This document shows, piece after piece, positions 34,431 to 45,337 of a DNA stretch of 64,000 bases. Made by a program: the position numbers and the translations under genes. The stretch spans positions 37,656,040-37,720,039 of the forward strand of contig OZ024936.1 in the NCBI GenBank assembly GCA_964017235.1, given 5' to 3'. The notes beneath the pieces are model-generated. The model saw only the letters and a program-made list of their open reading frames with translations. It had not been told where the DNA came from and did no database searches. Positions within the stretch are counted from its first letter, which is position 1. The number at the start of each line of letters is the position of its first letter. The DNA is from Sabellastarte sp. h YS-2021. Lineage: Eukaryota; Annelida; Polychaeta; Sabellida; Sabellidae.

Positions 34431-34599
34431 TAGCCGCAATGTGTAGAGAGAGATTTCACCATTACTGCTCAGATGAAAAAAAATATTATAGCTAGTTTTC
34501 TTAAGTTTGCAGTATATATTAATAACCATAAAATGTTGTCTGGGAATATTTTTGGCCTCATTTTGAGAAGCAAGATGGCCGCCACAGGTGTTTTTTGTC

Positions 34600-35165
34600 A
34601 GTCATGAAAAGTGCTTATATCTCCCTTATTATTGATCCTAGAGGTTTGGGATGATAAACCAACCTGTAGGAAATCATGGGGTGGGAATCTTTTGGTGTGG
34701 TCAGATTTGACCTTCAATGACCCCTCCTTCAAGGTCAAACAAGGATAGCCAAACTTAAAAGTGCTTATAACTCGCTTATTATTGGTCCCAGAGGTTTGGG
34801 ATGGTAAACAGACAGGAAATCATGGGCTGTGAATCTGTTGATATGGTCCAATTTGACCTTGGAACCCTCCTTCAAGGTCAAATGAGGATAGCGAAAATTG
34901 AAAGTGCCTACAACTCGCTTATTATTGGTGACAGAGATTTGGGATGGTAAACCATCCCATAGGAAATCATTGGCTCGGAATCTTTTGGTATGGTCAGATT
35001 TGACCTTTGGACCCCTCCTTCAAGGTCAAATGAGGACAGCCAAGCTTAAAAGTGCTTATAACTCATTTATAATTGGTCCTAGAGGTTTGGAATGGTAAAC
35101 CATAGGAAATCATGGGCTGGGAATGTATTTGTGTGGTTAGATTTGACCTTGGACCCCTTCTTCAA
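34600..35165 (+). repeat. S2 array of copy 4, about 4 monomers
   Basis: 148-bp monomers with the TTATTATTGGTCC and CAAGGTCAAA blocks, ending before GAACGAGGATATTGCATTTG. Confidence 0.85.
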
Positions 35166-35459
35166 GGTCGAACGAGGATATTGCATTTGTAGTATTTCTT
35201 TAAATATGTTTTAACCTATTTTTTACACTTAAACAATTACCTTGTTATTTTCCTTCATAATACCATTTACAGGGCACAACTTTTTATCCTTTTCTTCTGT
35301 CAGCTTCGGAATTTCTTTCGAACTTGCTGTTCAGTTACCATTTACTGTATTTCTGTACAGCCCTTTTCCTGATAATTATTCTGTCCTCTAATCACCTTCA
35401 CAAATCAAAAACACTCAGTCAGCTGACACAGTGCCCGTTCACGGGCACTCTCCTCTTGT

Positions 35460-35774
35460 CATATGGGTGCTTTGCGATAGGTGTGATATACATGGTCAAG
35501 AAAGACACATTACAACCACTTCAAGTTCAGGGCAAAATTAATTTTTGAATTTGCTATCCTAGATTTCAGAACTGATAATGATGGGTGTTCATATCACCTT
35601 CCACCTTGGACCTATAGCAATCAGTAATGAAGGCAGTTGGCTCATTGATCAGATCTATTTCAACTGCTTCAAACAAAGTACAGTGAAGTATTTTCTGCCC
35701 TCCCAATTCCAAATAAATGTAAAATGGTTCCATCCTACAAAGGCAAGTCCAGCAGGCAGATATCTGGCAATCCC
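35460..35774. other. Low-copy sequence with an unassigned open frame
   Basis: Between the end of composite copy 4 and the LINE tail lies about 315 bp that is less AT-rich. A plus-strand frame (ATG at 35578, to the LINE poly-T) reads without stops and includes PIAISNEGSWLIDQIYF. A minus-strand frame is also open. A possible splice acceptor precedes it at 35571. I do not recognise the product; exon or chance are both possible. Confidence 0.25.
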
Positions 35775-36946
35775 TTTTTTTTTTTTTCATATTTTTTTAT
35801 TAAGCCTCAACGTACATACACTCATTTATGACATACAATAACTCTATAAAATGAATTTAAGTTTTGAAGTGATACATCTGAAAGTTTCCATTAAGATTAC
35901 ACATACAAAATCATACAATCATATAAAATACTGATACAATTGCTTTCAAGAACAAACTTTAACTTTACAGTTACACAAATTAAAGTTCATTTATAAATTC
36001 TATAACACTTGATAAAGGAATCCAAAAGACTGTGAAAAAGATGTCTCCTTAACTTAATACACTCCAATTTTTCTTTAAGCATATTTATGAAGTCACATAA
36101 AAATATCTTTTTTTTTATTAATTTTTGAGGAGTTAATATACCATTTTCCTAAAAGCAATATGTAATTTACTGACTAACTTTTACATCCAGATCTAACATT
36201 CCAAAGATAACTTCACAAATGGTGAAAGAAAATTTAATTTTAAATGTGGATGCCAACCATTTTTCGATATTTACCCAAAAAGTTTTGCTCTCAGTACAAT
36301 AGTATAAATGATGTTCAATAGTATCTATCACTACAGGGCAGTATTCGCAAGTGCTATGGTCTAATATATTCCATTTAAATAAATTATAATTACAATTGAG
36401 TGTTCTATTTGTTATTTTATATTGAAAAGACTGTAAATATGGCTCTGAAGTTACTTTGTTCACATAAGTGAACAAATGTGCCCAGTTTACTTGTGCCAAA
36501 AAGGGGAAAAGATCTATCCAGGTACCTGTTGCTGTTGGTAGCATTGTAGTCTTTCTTAAAAGTTCCCAGTATAAATCTTGGCTCTTTACCTCTGAAATCT
36601 GTTTTGGACAGTTTTTTTAAAATTACTGCAGACTGTGGAATTTCATTATATCCAGAATCACTTTTTTCAATTTCTGATATCCAAGTTCTAGGAATCGCTG
36701 ATAATAAAGAATTTACATGCAAAATACTTATTTTCCAATTTTTCTTTTCCCTTAAATCAATGGGTAACATAAATTTCCCATTGGCATTCAGAAGGTCATT
36801 AATGTTTAGATCCATTAGAGATTCTGAGATTTGGAGCCCCAAGTTGCTTGGTAGTATTGAATTGTGATCTATTTGTATCAATTTATTAAGAAAAACATAT
36901 TCATTTAGAATTTCATTTGTGCTGTTTGGGGGGTTTGATTTATTAA
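35775..36946 (-). mobile_element. 5'-truncated Tx1/L1-like LINE
   Basis: On the minus strand a decayed ORF2 C-terminal region ends in a tail that finishes with 13 A residues (T-run at 35775-35787 on plus). Its 5' end near 36946 abuts the a-b-c satellite array. Severe 5' truncation and a terminal poly-A are typical of target-primed reverse transcription. No target-site duplication is visible. Confidence 0.75.
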
Positions 36947-36962
36947 TAATTCTTTTATACAT
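36167..36962 (-). pseudogene. LINE ORF2 C-terminal fragment, frameshifted
   Basis: The upstream frame (36962-36417) contains blocks typical of the connection region of L1/Tx1-type ORF2 proteins, such as NDLLNANGKF and NSLLSAIPRTW. The downstream frame (36544-36167) contains YKITNRTL, FKWNILDHSTCEYC and IEHHLYYC, the CCHC zinc-finger region (zf-RVT) near the ORF2 C-terminus. The two frames join by a one-base shift near 36510. Endonuclease and RT palm are absent through 5' truncation. Confidence 0.72.
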
Positions 36963-38830
36963 AGGAGTTTAAGGTCACCTAAAAATTGGACACACCTTGA
37001 ATACCAGTTACAACCACGTGCCAAATTTGAATTGAATCCGTCAACCTCTTTCGAGATACTGTCTGGAAACGGAAAAACTTAAAATCAATATAAGCATGTT
37101 ACTTGTGGGAGTTTAAGGTCACTTTAAAACAGAGCACACCTTGAGTACCATTTACATCCACATGCCAAATTTGAATTTTATCCATTATGCCCTTTTTGAG
37201 ATACTGTGTGGAAAGGAAGTGTGACAACGACACTGACCATACTTGTCCTCCAACATAGCTGCTAGTGACACAAAAGTAATACAACCTTAAACTCATAAGT
37301 TTATGAAATATCGGGGATTTACTATAACCTTACAAAAGAAACTTTTTTGGTGTAGACAGATGTACATGATGAATATCAAAGAATAAAGTCTTAATTAGCA
37401 CGTCAAATATCTTTTAAACACCAAAAAATTGTCCCAACCTTAACCTCAAAGTTAGTTTGCAGCTGTGAGGGACTTTAAGGGAATCTTTTCCTGTAGGTTT
37501 TGTTCACGGTTTGATACATTCACAACTTGAAAGATGCTTAGAATTGCACAGTGTTTGAAATACTGTTGAATAATTGCCAAACTTAAAGTGAATATGATTC
37601 TGTTATTACTGGAAGTTTAAGGTCACCTTAATGTGTGGCACTTATCTATGGCCAATTACATATACATGCAAAATTTGAATGAAGTTATCTTCAGTATACT
37701 TTACGGAAAAGTAAAAAACTTAAACTCAACATAACTTTTTAATACATGAGAGTTTAAGGTCACCTTAAAATAGGGCACACCTTGAAAACCAGTTACAACC
37801 ACATGCCAAATTTGAATTGAATCTGTCAACCCATTTTTGAGATACTGTCCGGAAACGAAAAACCTTGAACTCAATATAAGTATCTTACTACTGTGAGTTT
37901 AAGGTCACCTTAAATAGGGCACACCTTGAGGAACAGTTACATCAACATGCCAAATTGGAATTTAATTGATCAAGCTATTTTTGAGATACTGTCTGGAAAG
38001 TAAGTGTGACGACGACACTGACCATGTATGTTTTCCATCATAGCTGCTAGTGACACAAACTAATGCAACCTTAAACTCATAAGTTTATAAAATATCAGCA
38101 ATTTACTATAGCTTTACAAAAGAGACCATTTTTGGTGGAGATATATGTACATGATGAATATCAATGTGAAAAGTCCTAATTAGCATATAAAATATCTTCC
38201 AAGAACCAAAAATATTGTCCCAACCTTAAACTCAGAGTTTGTTTACACTGCTGTATATTGTAGCGAGTTTAATCTTTTTCTGAAGGTTCTGTTCAAGGTT
38301 TGTTACATCCACAACTAAAATATGCCTAGAACTGCACAATATTTGAAATACTTTTCAAAAATTACCAAACTTAAAGTGAATATAATTCTGTTATTACTGG
38401 GAGTTTAAGGTCACCTTATTGTATGGCACTTACCTATGGCCAGTTACATATACATGCAAAAGTTGAATGAAATTTCTGAAGTTATTTTCAGTATACTCCA
38501 TGGAGAAGGAAAAAACGTAAACTGGACATAAGTTTTTTATATGTGGGAGTTTAAGGCCACCTTAAAATAGGGCACACCTTCAAAACTAGTTACAATCACA
38601 TGCCAAATTTGAATTGAATCCATCAACCCATTTTTGAGATACTGTCCGGAAACGAAAAAACTTAAATTTAGTTTAAGTATCTTACTAGTGGGAGTTTAAG
38701 GTCACAAAACTATACAGCACACCCTCAGGACCAGTTACATCCACCTGCCAAATTTGAATTAAATCCGACAAGCCATTTTTGAGATACTGTCCGGAATACA
38801 AAGTGTGATGACGACAACGCCGACGACGAT
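36947..38830 (+). repeat. Second a-b-c higher-order array with an extra segment (about 790-bp period)
   Basis: Type a units start at about 36963, 37747 and 38544, b units at about 37107, 37893 and 38690, and c units at about 37612 and 38396. Between b and c there is an additional segment of about 350 bp (37235-37590 and 38030-38380) beginning with 'CATAGCTGCTAGTGACACAA', absent from the array at 23987. The array ends in a GACGACGACGCC-like run near 38810. Confidence 0.8.
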
Positions 38831-38934
38831 GCCGATGCCACAAAATTGGATGACGAAGCAATCCCTATATGCCACGCAGCATAAATGCTGGTGACACAAA
38901 AATACGTCTTTTTCCTTCGAAACCAATGTTCAAA

Positions 38935-39660
38935 CTGCGCAGTTACACAGATGACCCCTCTAATTATAAACCTTTCACGTCACGTTTCCGGTCACTACAA
39001 ATGCCCAACACATCTCTCTGCACAAATCTGTTTTGCAAATTGTTCAACAAAAGAATAGTTTACAGACTTCAACACCCAGTGCTGTCTAAGGATTCGACTC
39101 CATGCAAAGGTGTAAAGGCAATATATATCTTTTGAAAGCAAGATTATTTTATTTTACTTTGAAATTTTTATAAATATTAAATTTGCCATGAGAAATATTG
39201 GACAAAGACTTTACAGGACGCTACAAGAAATATACACAGACCATGAACATTTAAAAGGCAATATAGTTTCTTATTTTAAATGAAATTGTTACATATTTCT
39301 GAAAATACTTACAGTGTGCTTGTTTAAAATATCAATATAACACTTTAATTTATGTCTTCCAAGGTGTTTTATATTTACAAAATAAACCAATTCTCTAATC
39401 TTATTTTATGTGTATGCTTTAAAATCAATTATCAAACTGTGCAGTTACACAGATCACCCCTTATATTTGTAAACCATTCACATCAGGTTTCTGAACATGT
39501 GTGCAAGCATTTTGCAAATGGGGCGATAATAGAATAGTTTACAGATGTCAACACCCAGTGCTGTCCAAAGATTCAACAAAAAATGGCTTTTGCAAATGCA
39601 GGCAATAACAGAAGAGTTTACTAATTTTGACACCCAGTCCTGCACTGACCATAAAGTGTT
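38935..39660 (+). repeat. Diverged tandem repeats, three partial copies
   Basis: The phrases TGCGCAGTTACACAGATGAC, AGAATAGTTTACAGA and CAACACCCAGTGCTGTC recur at about 38935-39090, 39430-39575 and, partly, 39585-39650. No coding capacity. Confidence 0.6.
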
Positions 39661-39699
39661 GTTAGATAACCATTCTTTTGCCAGTATATTGTTCAATAT

Positions 39700-40484
39700 T
39701 CAATAAACTAGCGCTGTTTGTGTAAAATATCCAACTAACACATTGTTATATAATCCAAAGCAGATGAGGTATTGTTTTCAAGACCGTTTGTTTATCCATT
39801 TCTCCATTTATCTCTTGCCATGATTACCCAAATACTGCTCCTTTGATCTTCCTGAAAACAAGTTTTGAAGATAGGTGTTGATTGAACAGATCAATCTGGA
39901 TACATTAATATCAAATCCAGATTTTCCCATTTCCTTGTGAGTCAGCCTTTTAAAAAATCATATCTTCTAAACTATGCATAAAATTCACTAACACTATGAA
40001 CCATAACTGCTGTACTTGAAAACTTGTAGAAGTTGAGTATCTCCCTTAAGGCCTGTCAAATATGTTTTGACAGTTACCTGTGACCATTGGAAAATATTTG
40101 GACATACATAAATTTGACTTTTGACCTTTTTGGGCGGGTAACCAACTGGCCTATTAGATTTATGAGTCCGAAGTCCATCCGTCTGTCCGTCAACATTTTG
40201 GTTTCTGAATTCGAACACTCTTCTGCCGATCAATTTAAAACTTAATAGGGTGGTAGGGCACAACCTAGGCTAGGTTACTTTCGAAATTGGCACCATTTTT
40301 AAAAACAAGATTACTGCCATGACCGCCACTTGAAATCTGTTTCCGGACTCTAACTTGAAGACGCTTTATTCGATTGATTTGAAATTCAACAGGGTGGTAG
40401 GGCTTTTCAGAGGTAAAATGTCTAAGTAAAGATCACACATGGTGAGCTGGGGGTGCCATGACCATCTGGTGAGTGAACAGGACA
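39700..40484. other. Non-coding stretch
   Basis: Contains a short dispersed repeat-like segment 'GTCCATCCGTCTGTCCGTC' (about 40170) and two copies of the phrase AGGGTGGTAGGGC (about 40246 and 40390). I see no gene. Confidence 0.35.
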
Positions 40485-40601
40485 CTACCGGTCCCGGCCA
40501 GAGCCTAGCTCAGGACATTTTTTTCTAACATTCTGCAATTTGCATTTGTCCACTAGGTAAGGTATTAACTTATAAAAATTTAATTTACATATTAAATTTT
40601 C
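40485..40601 (+). mobile_element. Orphan right end of a D-type DIRS element
   Basis: GTATTAACTTATAAAAATTT and the following TTAATTTACATATTAAATTT match the right outer end of copy D (49290-49330) almost base for base. They are preceded by a degenerate version of GTCCATTGGATAG. A short ACCGGTCCCGGCC block upstream (40487) recalls the inner repeat of D. No ICR or ORF lies next to it, so it is a solo or truncated end. Confidence 0.6.
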
Positions 40602-40817
40602 CAGTTTCCGGTCTATAACTAAAGCTGGTGACATACAAGTCTACTGAATTCTTGTTTCACTAGTGCAACCAAGATTTCCAGTTTATCAGGAAGGTTTGAC
40701 TGTACTGCACTATCTCAATAATTCACAACTTGTGATTTACCTGCACTATGTATTGCAATTTTGATAGTACTGATATGTAAATATCTATGCCATTGCATTT
40801 ATTGCTTTAATCAACAG

Positions 40818-40883
40818 GAGTTGAGGTCATTGGCTGCTATGTTTAACCTGACATTCTGTGACATTGGTGACTATCAGATACAG
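40818..40883 (+). CDS. Candidate 66-bp host exon
   Basis: A 22-codon open stretch reads ELRSLAAMFNLTF then CDIGDYQIQ. It is bounded by an acceptor-like TTTAATCAACAG and a strong donor CAG|GTAAGC. Length is a multiple of three and the other two frames contain stops, as expected for a real symmetric exon. The translation holds a possible N-glycosylation site (NLT) and a Cys, which would fit an extracellular domain, but I do not recognise the protein. No neighbouring exon was identified in the window. Confidence 0.4.
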
Positions 40884-41489
40884 GTAAGCCCATTCATTTA
40901 ATCCTTGTGGTATTTTTCACAGAAATCCAAAAATCAGTGCTTCTGTTAGTCTGTCCTAGGTATATGGAACTTGTTTTATATCAGATAGAATAATTTTGTT
41001 TTCAACCTTAATGAACCAGAACATCAACATACAGTACAAGTTCATTCAGTCACAGAGCTGTATGTGGTGATGGGTTCAATATTAAGCATCCCTCAACAAT
41101 TGGGATGCTGTTTTTTTATTGCTCAGTGAGTTTCAAGTCATATTTTTCCAGCCACATATGTTCACCCATCTTTCAAATTTACTAAAAGTTTTTACTTGTT
41201 ACTGTATAAATAGTAAATACAATAAAAATAAATATATTAAAAGTATGGATAACTGAAGGGATATAAATTCCATCGAAATTTAAATTTGGTATGTGTATAG
41301 ACTAAGTCCGGGAAAAAATTGTCTAACATCAAAAATTATCAGTTTTTATTGGTGATGAAGTTTTCTGTGCAGCCACCCCAGCTAGTGATAATGAATTTTC
41401 TTAGAAATGGAAAAATAGCAGTTTGAAGCACCATTTTGATCAACACCAACTGGGTAAATTCTGAAGTACCAGTTCTGTCATTATTGTAT

Positions 41490-41870
41490 CTATCCGGTGG
41501 ATACTATGGATTTCGCTTCATTATGCCGCCGCCGCAGCATGTGGAGAAATTTCACCGTTACTGCTATAACAAAAAAATATTAGAGCTAGCCTTCTCTTAT
41601 TTGCAGTATATATTCATAACCATAAAATCTTGCCTTGGAATATTTTTGGCCTCATTTTGAAAAACCAGATGGCAGCCACAGGGGTTTTTCTGACTTTCAG
41701 TAAGGAGTTTTGTTGGCCCTTTAAAGCACAGGGTATTATAGGTAGAGATCTCAAATTCAGAAGATATGTTCCTCATTACAAAATCTTGAGTGGGAATATT
41801 TGTGGCCTCATTTTGAAAAAAAAAGATGGCCGCCACGGGCGTTTCTTTGTCAGTCGTGAAAAGTGCTTAT
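41490..41870 (+). repeat. Repeat module preceding S2 array (also at 34430-34600)
   Basis: Contains CAGTATATATTCATAACCAT and TTTGGCCTCATTTTGAAAA followed by an AAGATGGCCGCCAC-like block. The second half (41790-41845) repeats the first. The same module precedes the S2 array of composite copy 4. Confidence 0.65.
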
Positions 41871-42370
41871 ATCTCCCTTATAATATTGGTCCTAGAGGCT
41901 TGGTATGTGAAGCCAACCTATAGGAAATCATGGGCTGAGAATCGTATGATGTGGTCAGACTTGATCTTGGACTCCTCCTTCAAGGTCAAACACGAATCGC
42001 CGAACTTAAAAGTGCTTATAACTTGCTTATTCTTGGTCCTAGAGGTTTGGTTTGTGAAGCCAGCCTATAGGAAATCATGGGATGGGAATCTTCTGATGTG
42101 GTCAGATTTGACTTTGGGCCCCTCCTTCAAGGTCAAAGAAGGATAGCCAAAATTAATAGTGCTTATAACTCGCTTATTATTGATCCTAGAGGTTTGCAAT
42201 GTGAAACCCACCTATAGGAAGTCATGGGCTAGGAATCTTTTGATGTGGTCAGATTTGACCTTCGACCCATCCTTCAAGGTCAAATGAGGATAGCCAAACT
42301 TGAAAGTGCTTATAGCTCACTTATAATTGGTTCTAGAGGTTTGCAATGTGAAACCATCCTATAGGAAATC
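41870..42370 (+). repeat. S2 array, about 3.5 monomers
   Basis: 148-bp monomers with GGTCCTAGAGGTTTG and CTTCAAGGTCAAA. This variant often has GCAATGTGAAACC in place of GGGATGGTAAACC, as in the 50330 array. Confidence 0.85.
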
Positions 42371-42943
42371 ATGACCTATAACGCTTGTTTGCATATGGGA
42401 GGAATTCTCGCGGAAGGGTACGCCGTATCCGCCGGCTCCGCAAGTTTGCCTACCTATAGCGTCTTTACTAGTGGATGGAATTTCTTCAAACTTGGCACAT
42501 ATATTTAGTAGCCCTGGGAAAATTTTCTGAATTTGGTGCCATGACATTTCAACCAATCAGAGAAGTCACATGACCAAAAACAGGATTTTGCTTGTCCGGA
42601 TGATAACTTAAGAAGCGTTTAAAATATTCGCCTGAAATTTGATATATGGATGCACTGTATAAAGATCTGCAAATGATTAGATTTTGGTAGACTTCAATTA
42701 AAAAATGGCTAATTAATTAAGCATTAAAATTTTTATTAACGAGGAAAATACAAATCCCTTAATAACTGCTAAACCGTGCAAGATAGAGTGATTTCGACGA
42801 AATTTTTGACCCACAGGGTATCTCTGCTAAGTACTCTGCTCAATTCCAAAAAAAATTTCCTCTCTCCAAAAATGGCAGCCATTTTGAATTTTGTAATTTT
42901 TGACAAAAATCGCAAAAATTTAAAGGTCTGCACTCTGATTTGT
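42371..42943 (+). repeat. Head segment plus one S1 monomer
   Basis: The head (ACGCTTGTTTGCATATGGG, 'AGAAGTCACATGACCAAAAA') is homologous to 51208-51590. It is followed by one S1 monomer with GCAAGATAGAGTGATTTC and CCACAGGGTAT. This head-then-S1 order is the same at both places. Confidence 0.7.
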
Positions 42944-42998
42944 GGGAACACAATGCACTCATGTAGTGTTCATCACAAATAATACACAAATAATTCAG

Positions 42999-43188
42999 TT
43001 TTATTGCGTTAATACATCCTATCCAATGGACAATTGCTTTACCGGTCGGCGCGACCGGTCCCGCCAAACGCCAGAAAAAGACGTCCTGTATATACTACCG
43101 GCAGGACCGGTCACAGAGTGTGCATTCGCCAGGTGGCGCATCGTACTTCATTTCCTGTTTACCTATTGACGTCATAGCATCTTTTTCG
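42999..43188 (+). repeat. Left inverted terminal repeat of copy D
   Basis: Matches the reverse complement of 49121-49290. Contains a palindrome ACCGGTC-GGCGC-GACCGGT (43039-43057) and a TGACGTCA motif (43168-43175), which resembles a CRE/ATF site and may be part of the promoter. Confidence 0.9.
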
Positions 43189-43312
43189 TTTGGCGCGAAA
43201 GAGTGTGCAGAAGATTTTCTTCAGAGATACGTTTTTGAAGTTTTACAACGAACTCTTCCAAGTTTCTTGTTTTTTATTAGTACGGAGTAATTCTACAACG
43301 TTACTGATCATT

Positions 43313-45337
43313 ATGTCGTCTCCTGGACAGAAACGAGGTTCTTGCGGGCACGTTATGGCCCTTTTCGACAACCATAAGAAATGCGTGCGTTGTCGTGACA
43401 AGGGGGTGGGAGACGACCCGTGTGTGAAGAAGTTGCCTTGTAGTATCTGTAAGGCGTTTACGCCTGCTCAGATTCACCAGTTAGCAACCCCCACCTATAA
43501 GGAACGGAAAGAACGCTCTAGCCAGAAGAAATCTGAAGAATTGACAAGTACGTCTCCCAAGCTTGTTGATCCGTCTGAGGTTTCACTGCTGGGTCCAGTC
43601 AACTCAGGGACGCAGTCTCCTGTTGATTCTACACCCAAGCAGAAGAAGAAGCGTTCTGATGGCTCCCCAAGGTCTAGTAAACGGAAGCACAGCAGTAAGC
43701 CCACTTCAGATGACCTCAAGTCCCTTGATGACAAGTGGAGTGAGAGATTTTCCCGTCTGGAAGCAATGCTGGTTAACCAGTCATTTGCTGTCCCTGTGAG
43801 ACCGGTGAATTCTGCTTCTGTGGTGCCCAGAGAACACCCCTTCTTTGATCCGGGTGCTTCTACAAGTGTTATGTTTGCTGAGGGCACTAGTGACGTTGCT
43901 ACGCAGTTGACGGCTACCCAACCTCCGCTGGGGGTTCCCGGTACACAAGCTGTGAAGGAAGTGACTAAGAGTGCTACCCACCCTGTTCAGGGCCCCGGTA
44001 CCTCTGAGACTGTTGCCACCCAACCTTTACTGGTTCCCGGTGCAGGGACTGCCACCCAGCCTCCACAGGCTCCCGGTGCGGGTCCTGAGGTTCTGCCTTC
44101 CGGTTATGAAACTACGCTGTCTAACCAGTCGCCTCCCATTGGCCAGAATTCTGAGGTTGCTAGGGAATCTGACAGTGAGGCTGAGGTGGATGCGGAACCG
44201 GCTTCACCGGCTAGTGTTCACTACCAGGGTGATGTACCGGAATCTAACACTGACCAGGATCTTTCTGAAGATGCTAATTACCGGGAAACATTGAGAGGGG
44301 TGAGGAGTTTCATGGGCTGGCATCAAATCCCGGATTATGACACCTCAGCTGCATCTATGGATGACAATCCCTTTGCCGGTTCTAGAGTGAAGACTACCGG
44401 TAAAGTGTCAGTAAAATTGCCGGTGGATGAATGGCTTTGTAAAAAGCTGGAGAAACTAAATATAACTATTGCTGAAGGTTATCCTTCCAGGAATACAGAA
44501 ACCAGTGGTCTGCTGCGTGACCAATTTGTCAAGACACCCCGTACTTCCAAGTGGTACGACATGCAAGCTGTTAAGAAGGATGCGTCTAACCAGGCTGTTG
44601 GTGACTGGTCTCCGGAACCGGCAAAGCTTAACAGTATGTTTTCTAGAGTTGCAAGGCGCAGTTTACCTTCTGCCCCAGCTTCCAGGACCTTCAGCCAGGA
44701 CACCCTTAGAAGGTGGGAGAGGTCATTCAGAGAACAATCAGTGATGTGTAATCACGCTGCTGGCCTCTCTAGATGCCTCACCAAAGTACAGGACTCCATG
44801 GTCACCCAGTTAAAGTCCCTGAGGTTCGATTCCTCAAAGGGCAAAAGTGCTGAGAAACAACAACAAGCTGTTGAAGAACTGGAATATCTGGTTACGTTTA
44901 ACCGGTCAATTTCACAGGCTATGTAGCGTACCATGCAGGATTTATCAGAGGGAGTCTTTATCAGCATGGCTAATCTCACCCTGGCCCGTCGGGACAGTTA
45001 TTTAGAGTTCATAAGGGGTGGCATTAAACTGGACACCTTGTCTGCCTTACGTACGTCTCCAGTTCACCAACTATCACTCTTCCCGGACAGCTTACTGGTC
45101 AAAGCTGAAGAGGAAATCTTACGTAGTGAAGAGAGGCGTTCTGCTGGTACCACACCAAGGAAACCTGGACGTTTTCATCCATACGTCTCCTCCAATCGAA
45201 CCCCTCACCAGCCGGACCGGAAGCCCACTACTCCGGCATGGAAGCAGATTAGAGACCGGCAAACTGCTCAGAAAGGGGGTGGTAAAGCCTCAAACTTCAG
45301 CCAGAAGCCGGCCAGAGGTTTTAAAAAGCATAAATGA
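43313..45337 (+). pseudogene. gag: Gag-like ORF of copy D, interrupted by one in-frame TAG
   Basis: I start at ATG 43313 (MSSPGQKRG) because it aligns with the start of the B gag; an upstream in-frame ATG at 43190 exists. The N-terminal Cys/His cluster is C11, H21, C24, C27, C37, C43, C46 with GDDPC, as in B. The middle is Ser/Pro/Thr-rich with repeated LGVPG/LLVPGAG-like phrases. A block with TSKWYDMQAV matches the B and C STSKWYKVG block. The frame hits TAG at 44924-44926 (codon 538), where B has CAG-type Gln by alignment. It then continues in the same frame for 136 codons to a basic C-terminus and TGA at 45335-45337. A nonsense mutation is likelier than programmed readthrough. Confidence 0.88.

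Larger units (their letters stand above)
32796..35459 (+). mobile_element. Composite satellite-bearing element, copy 4 (head-truncated tandem copy)
   Basis: It starts directly after the end of copy 3, at the point equivalent to about 28687 (TAATTTTTAATGCATTAAAA), and lacks the head. S3 array (about 32840-34430), a 170-bp insert (34430-34600, related to 41490-41680), S2 array (34600-35165), tail and terminal hairpin (35430-35449) follow in the same order as copy 3. The tails of copies 3 and 4 are nearly identical, indicating a recent duplication. Confidence 0.55.

Noticed and set aside
43495-43887. 130-codon antisense frame within gag D
   Set aside because: It is a mirror of the gag codons with biased composition and no motif.
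44820-44836. tRNA T-arm-like sequence TGAGG-TTCGATT-CCTCA
   Set aside because: It lies inside the gag coding frame of copy D, and no acceptor, D or anticodon arms can be found around it.
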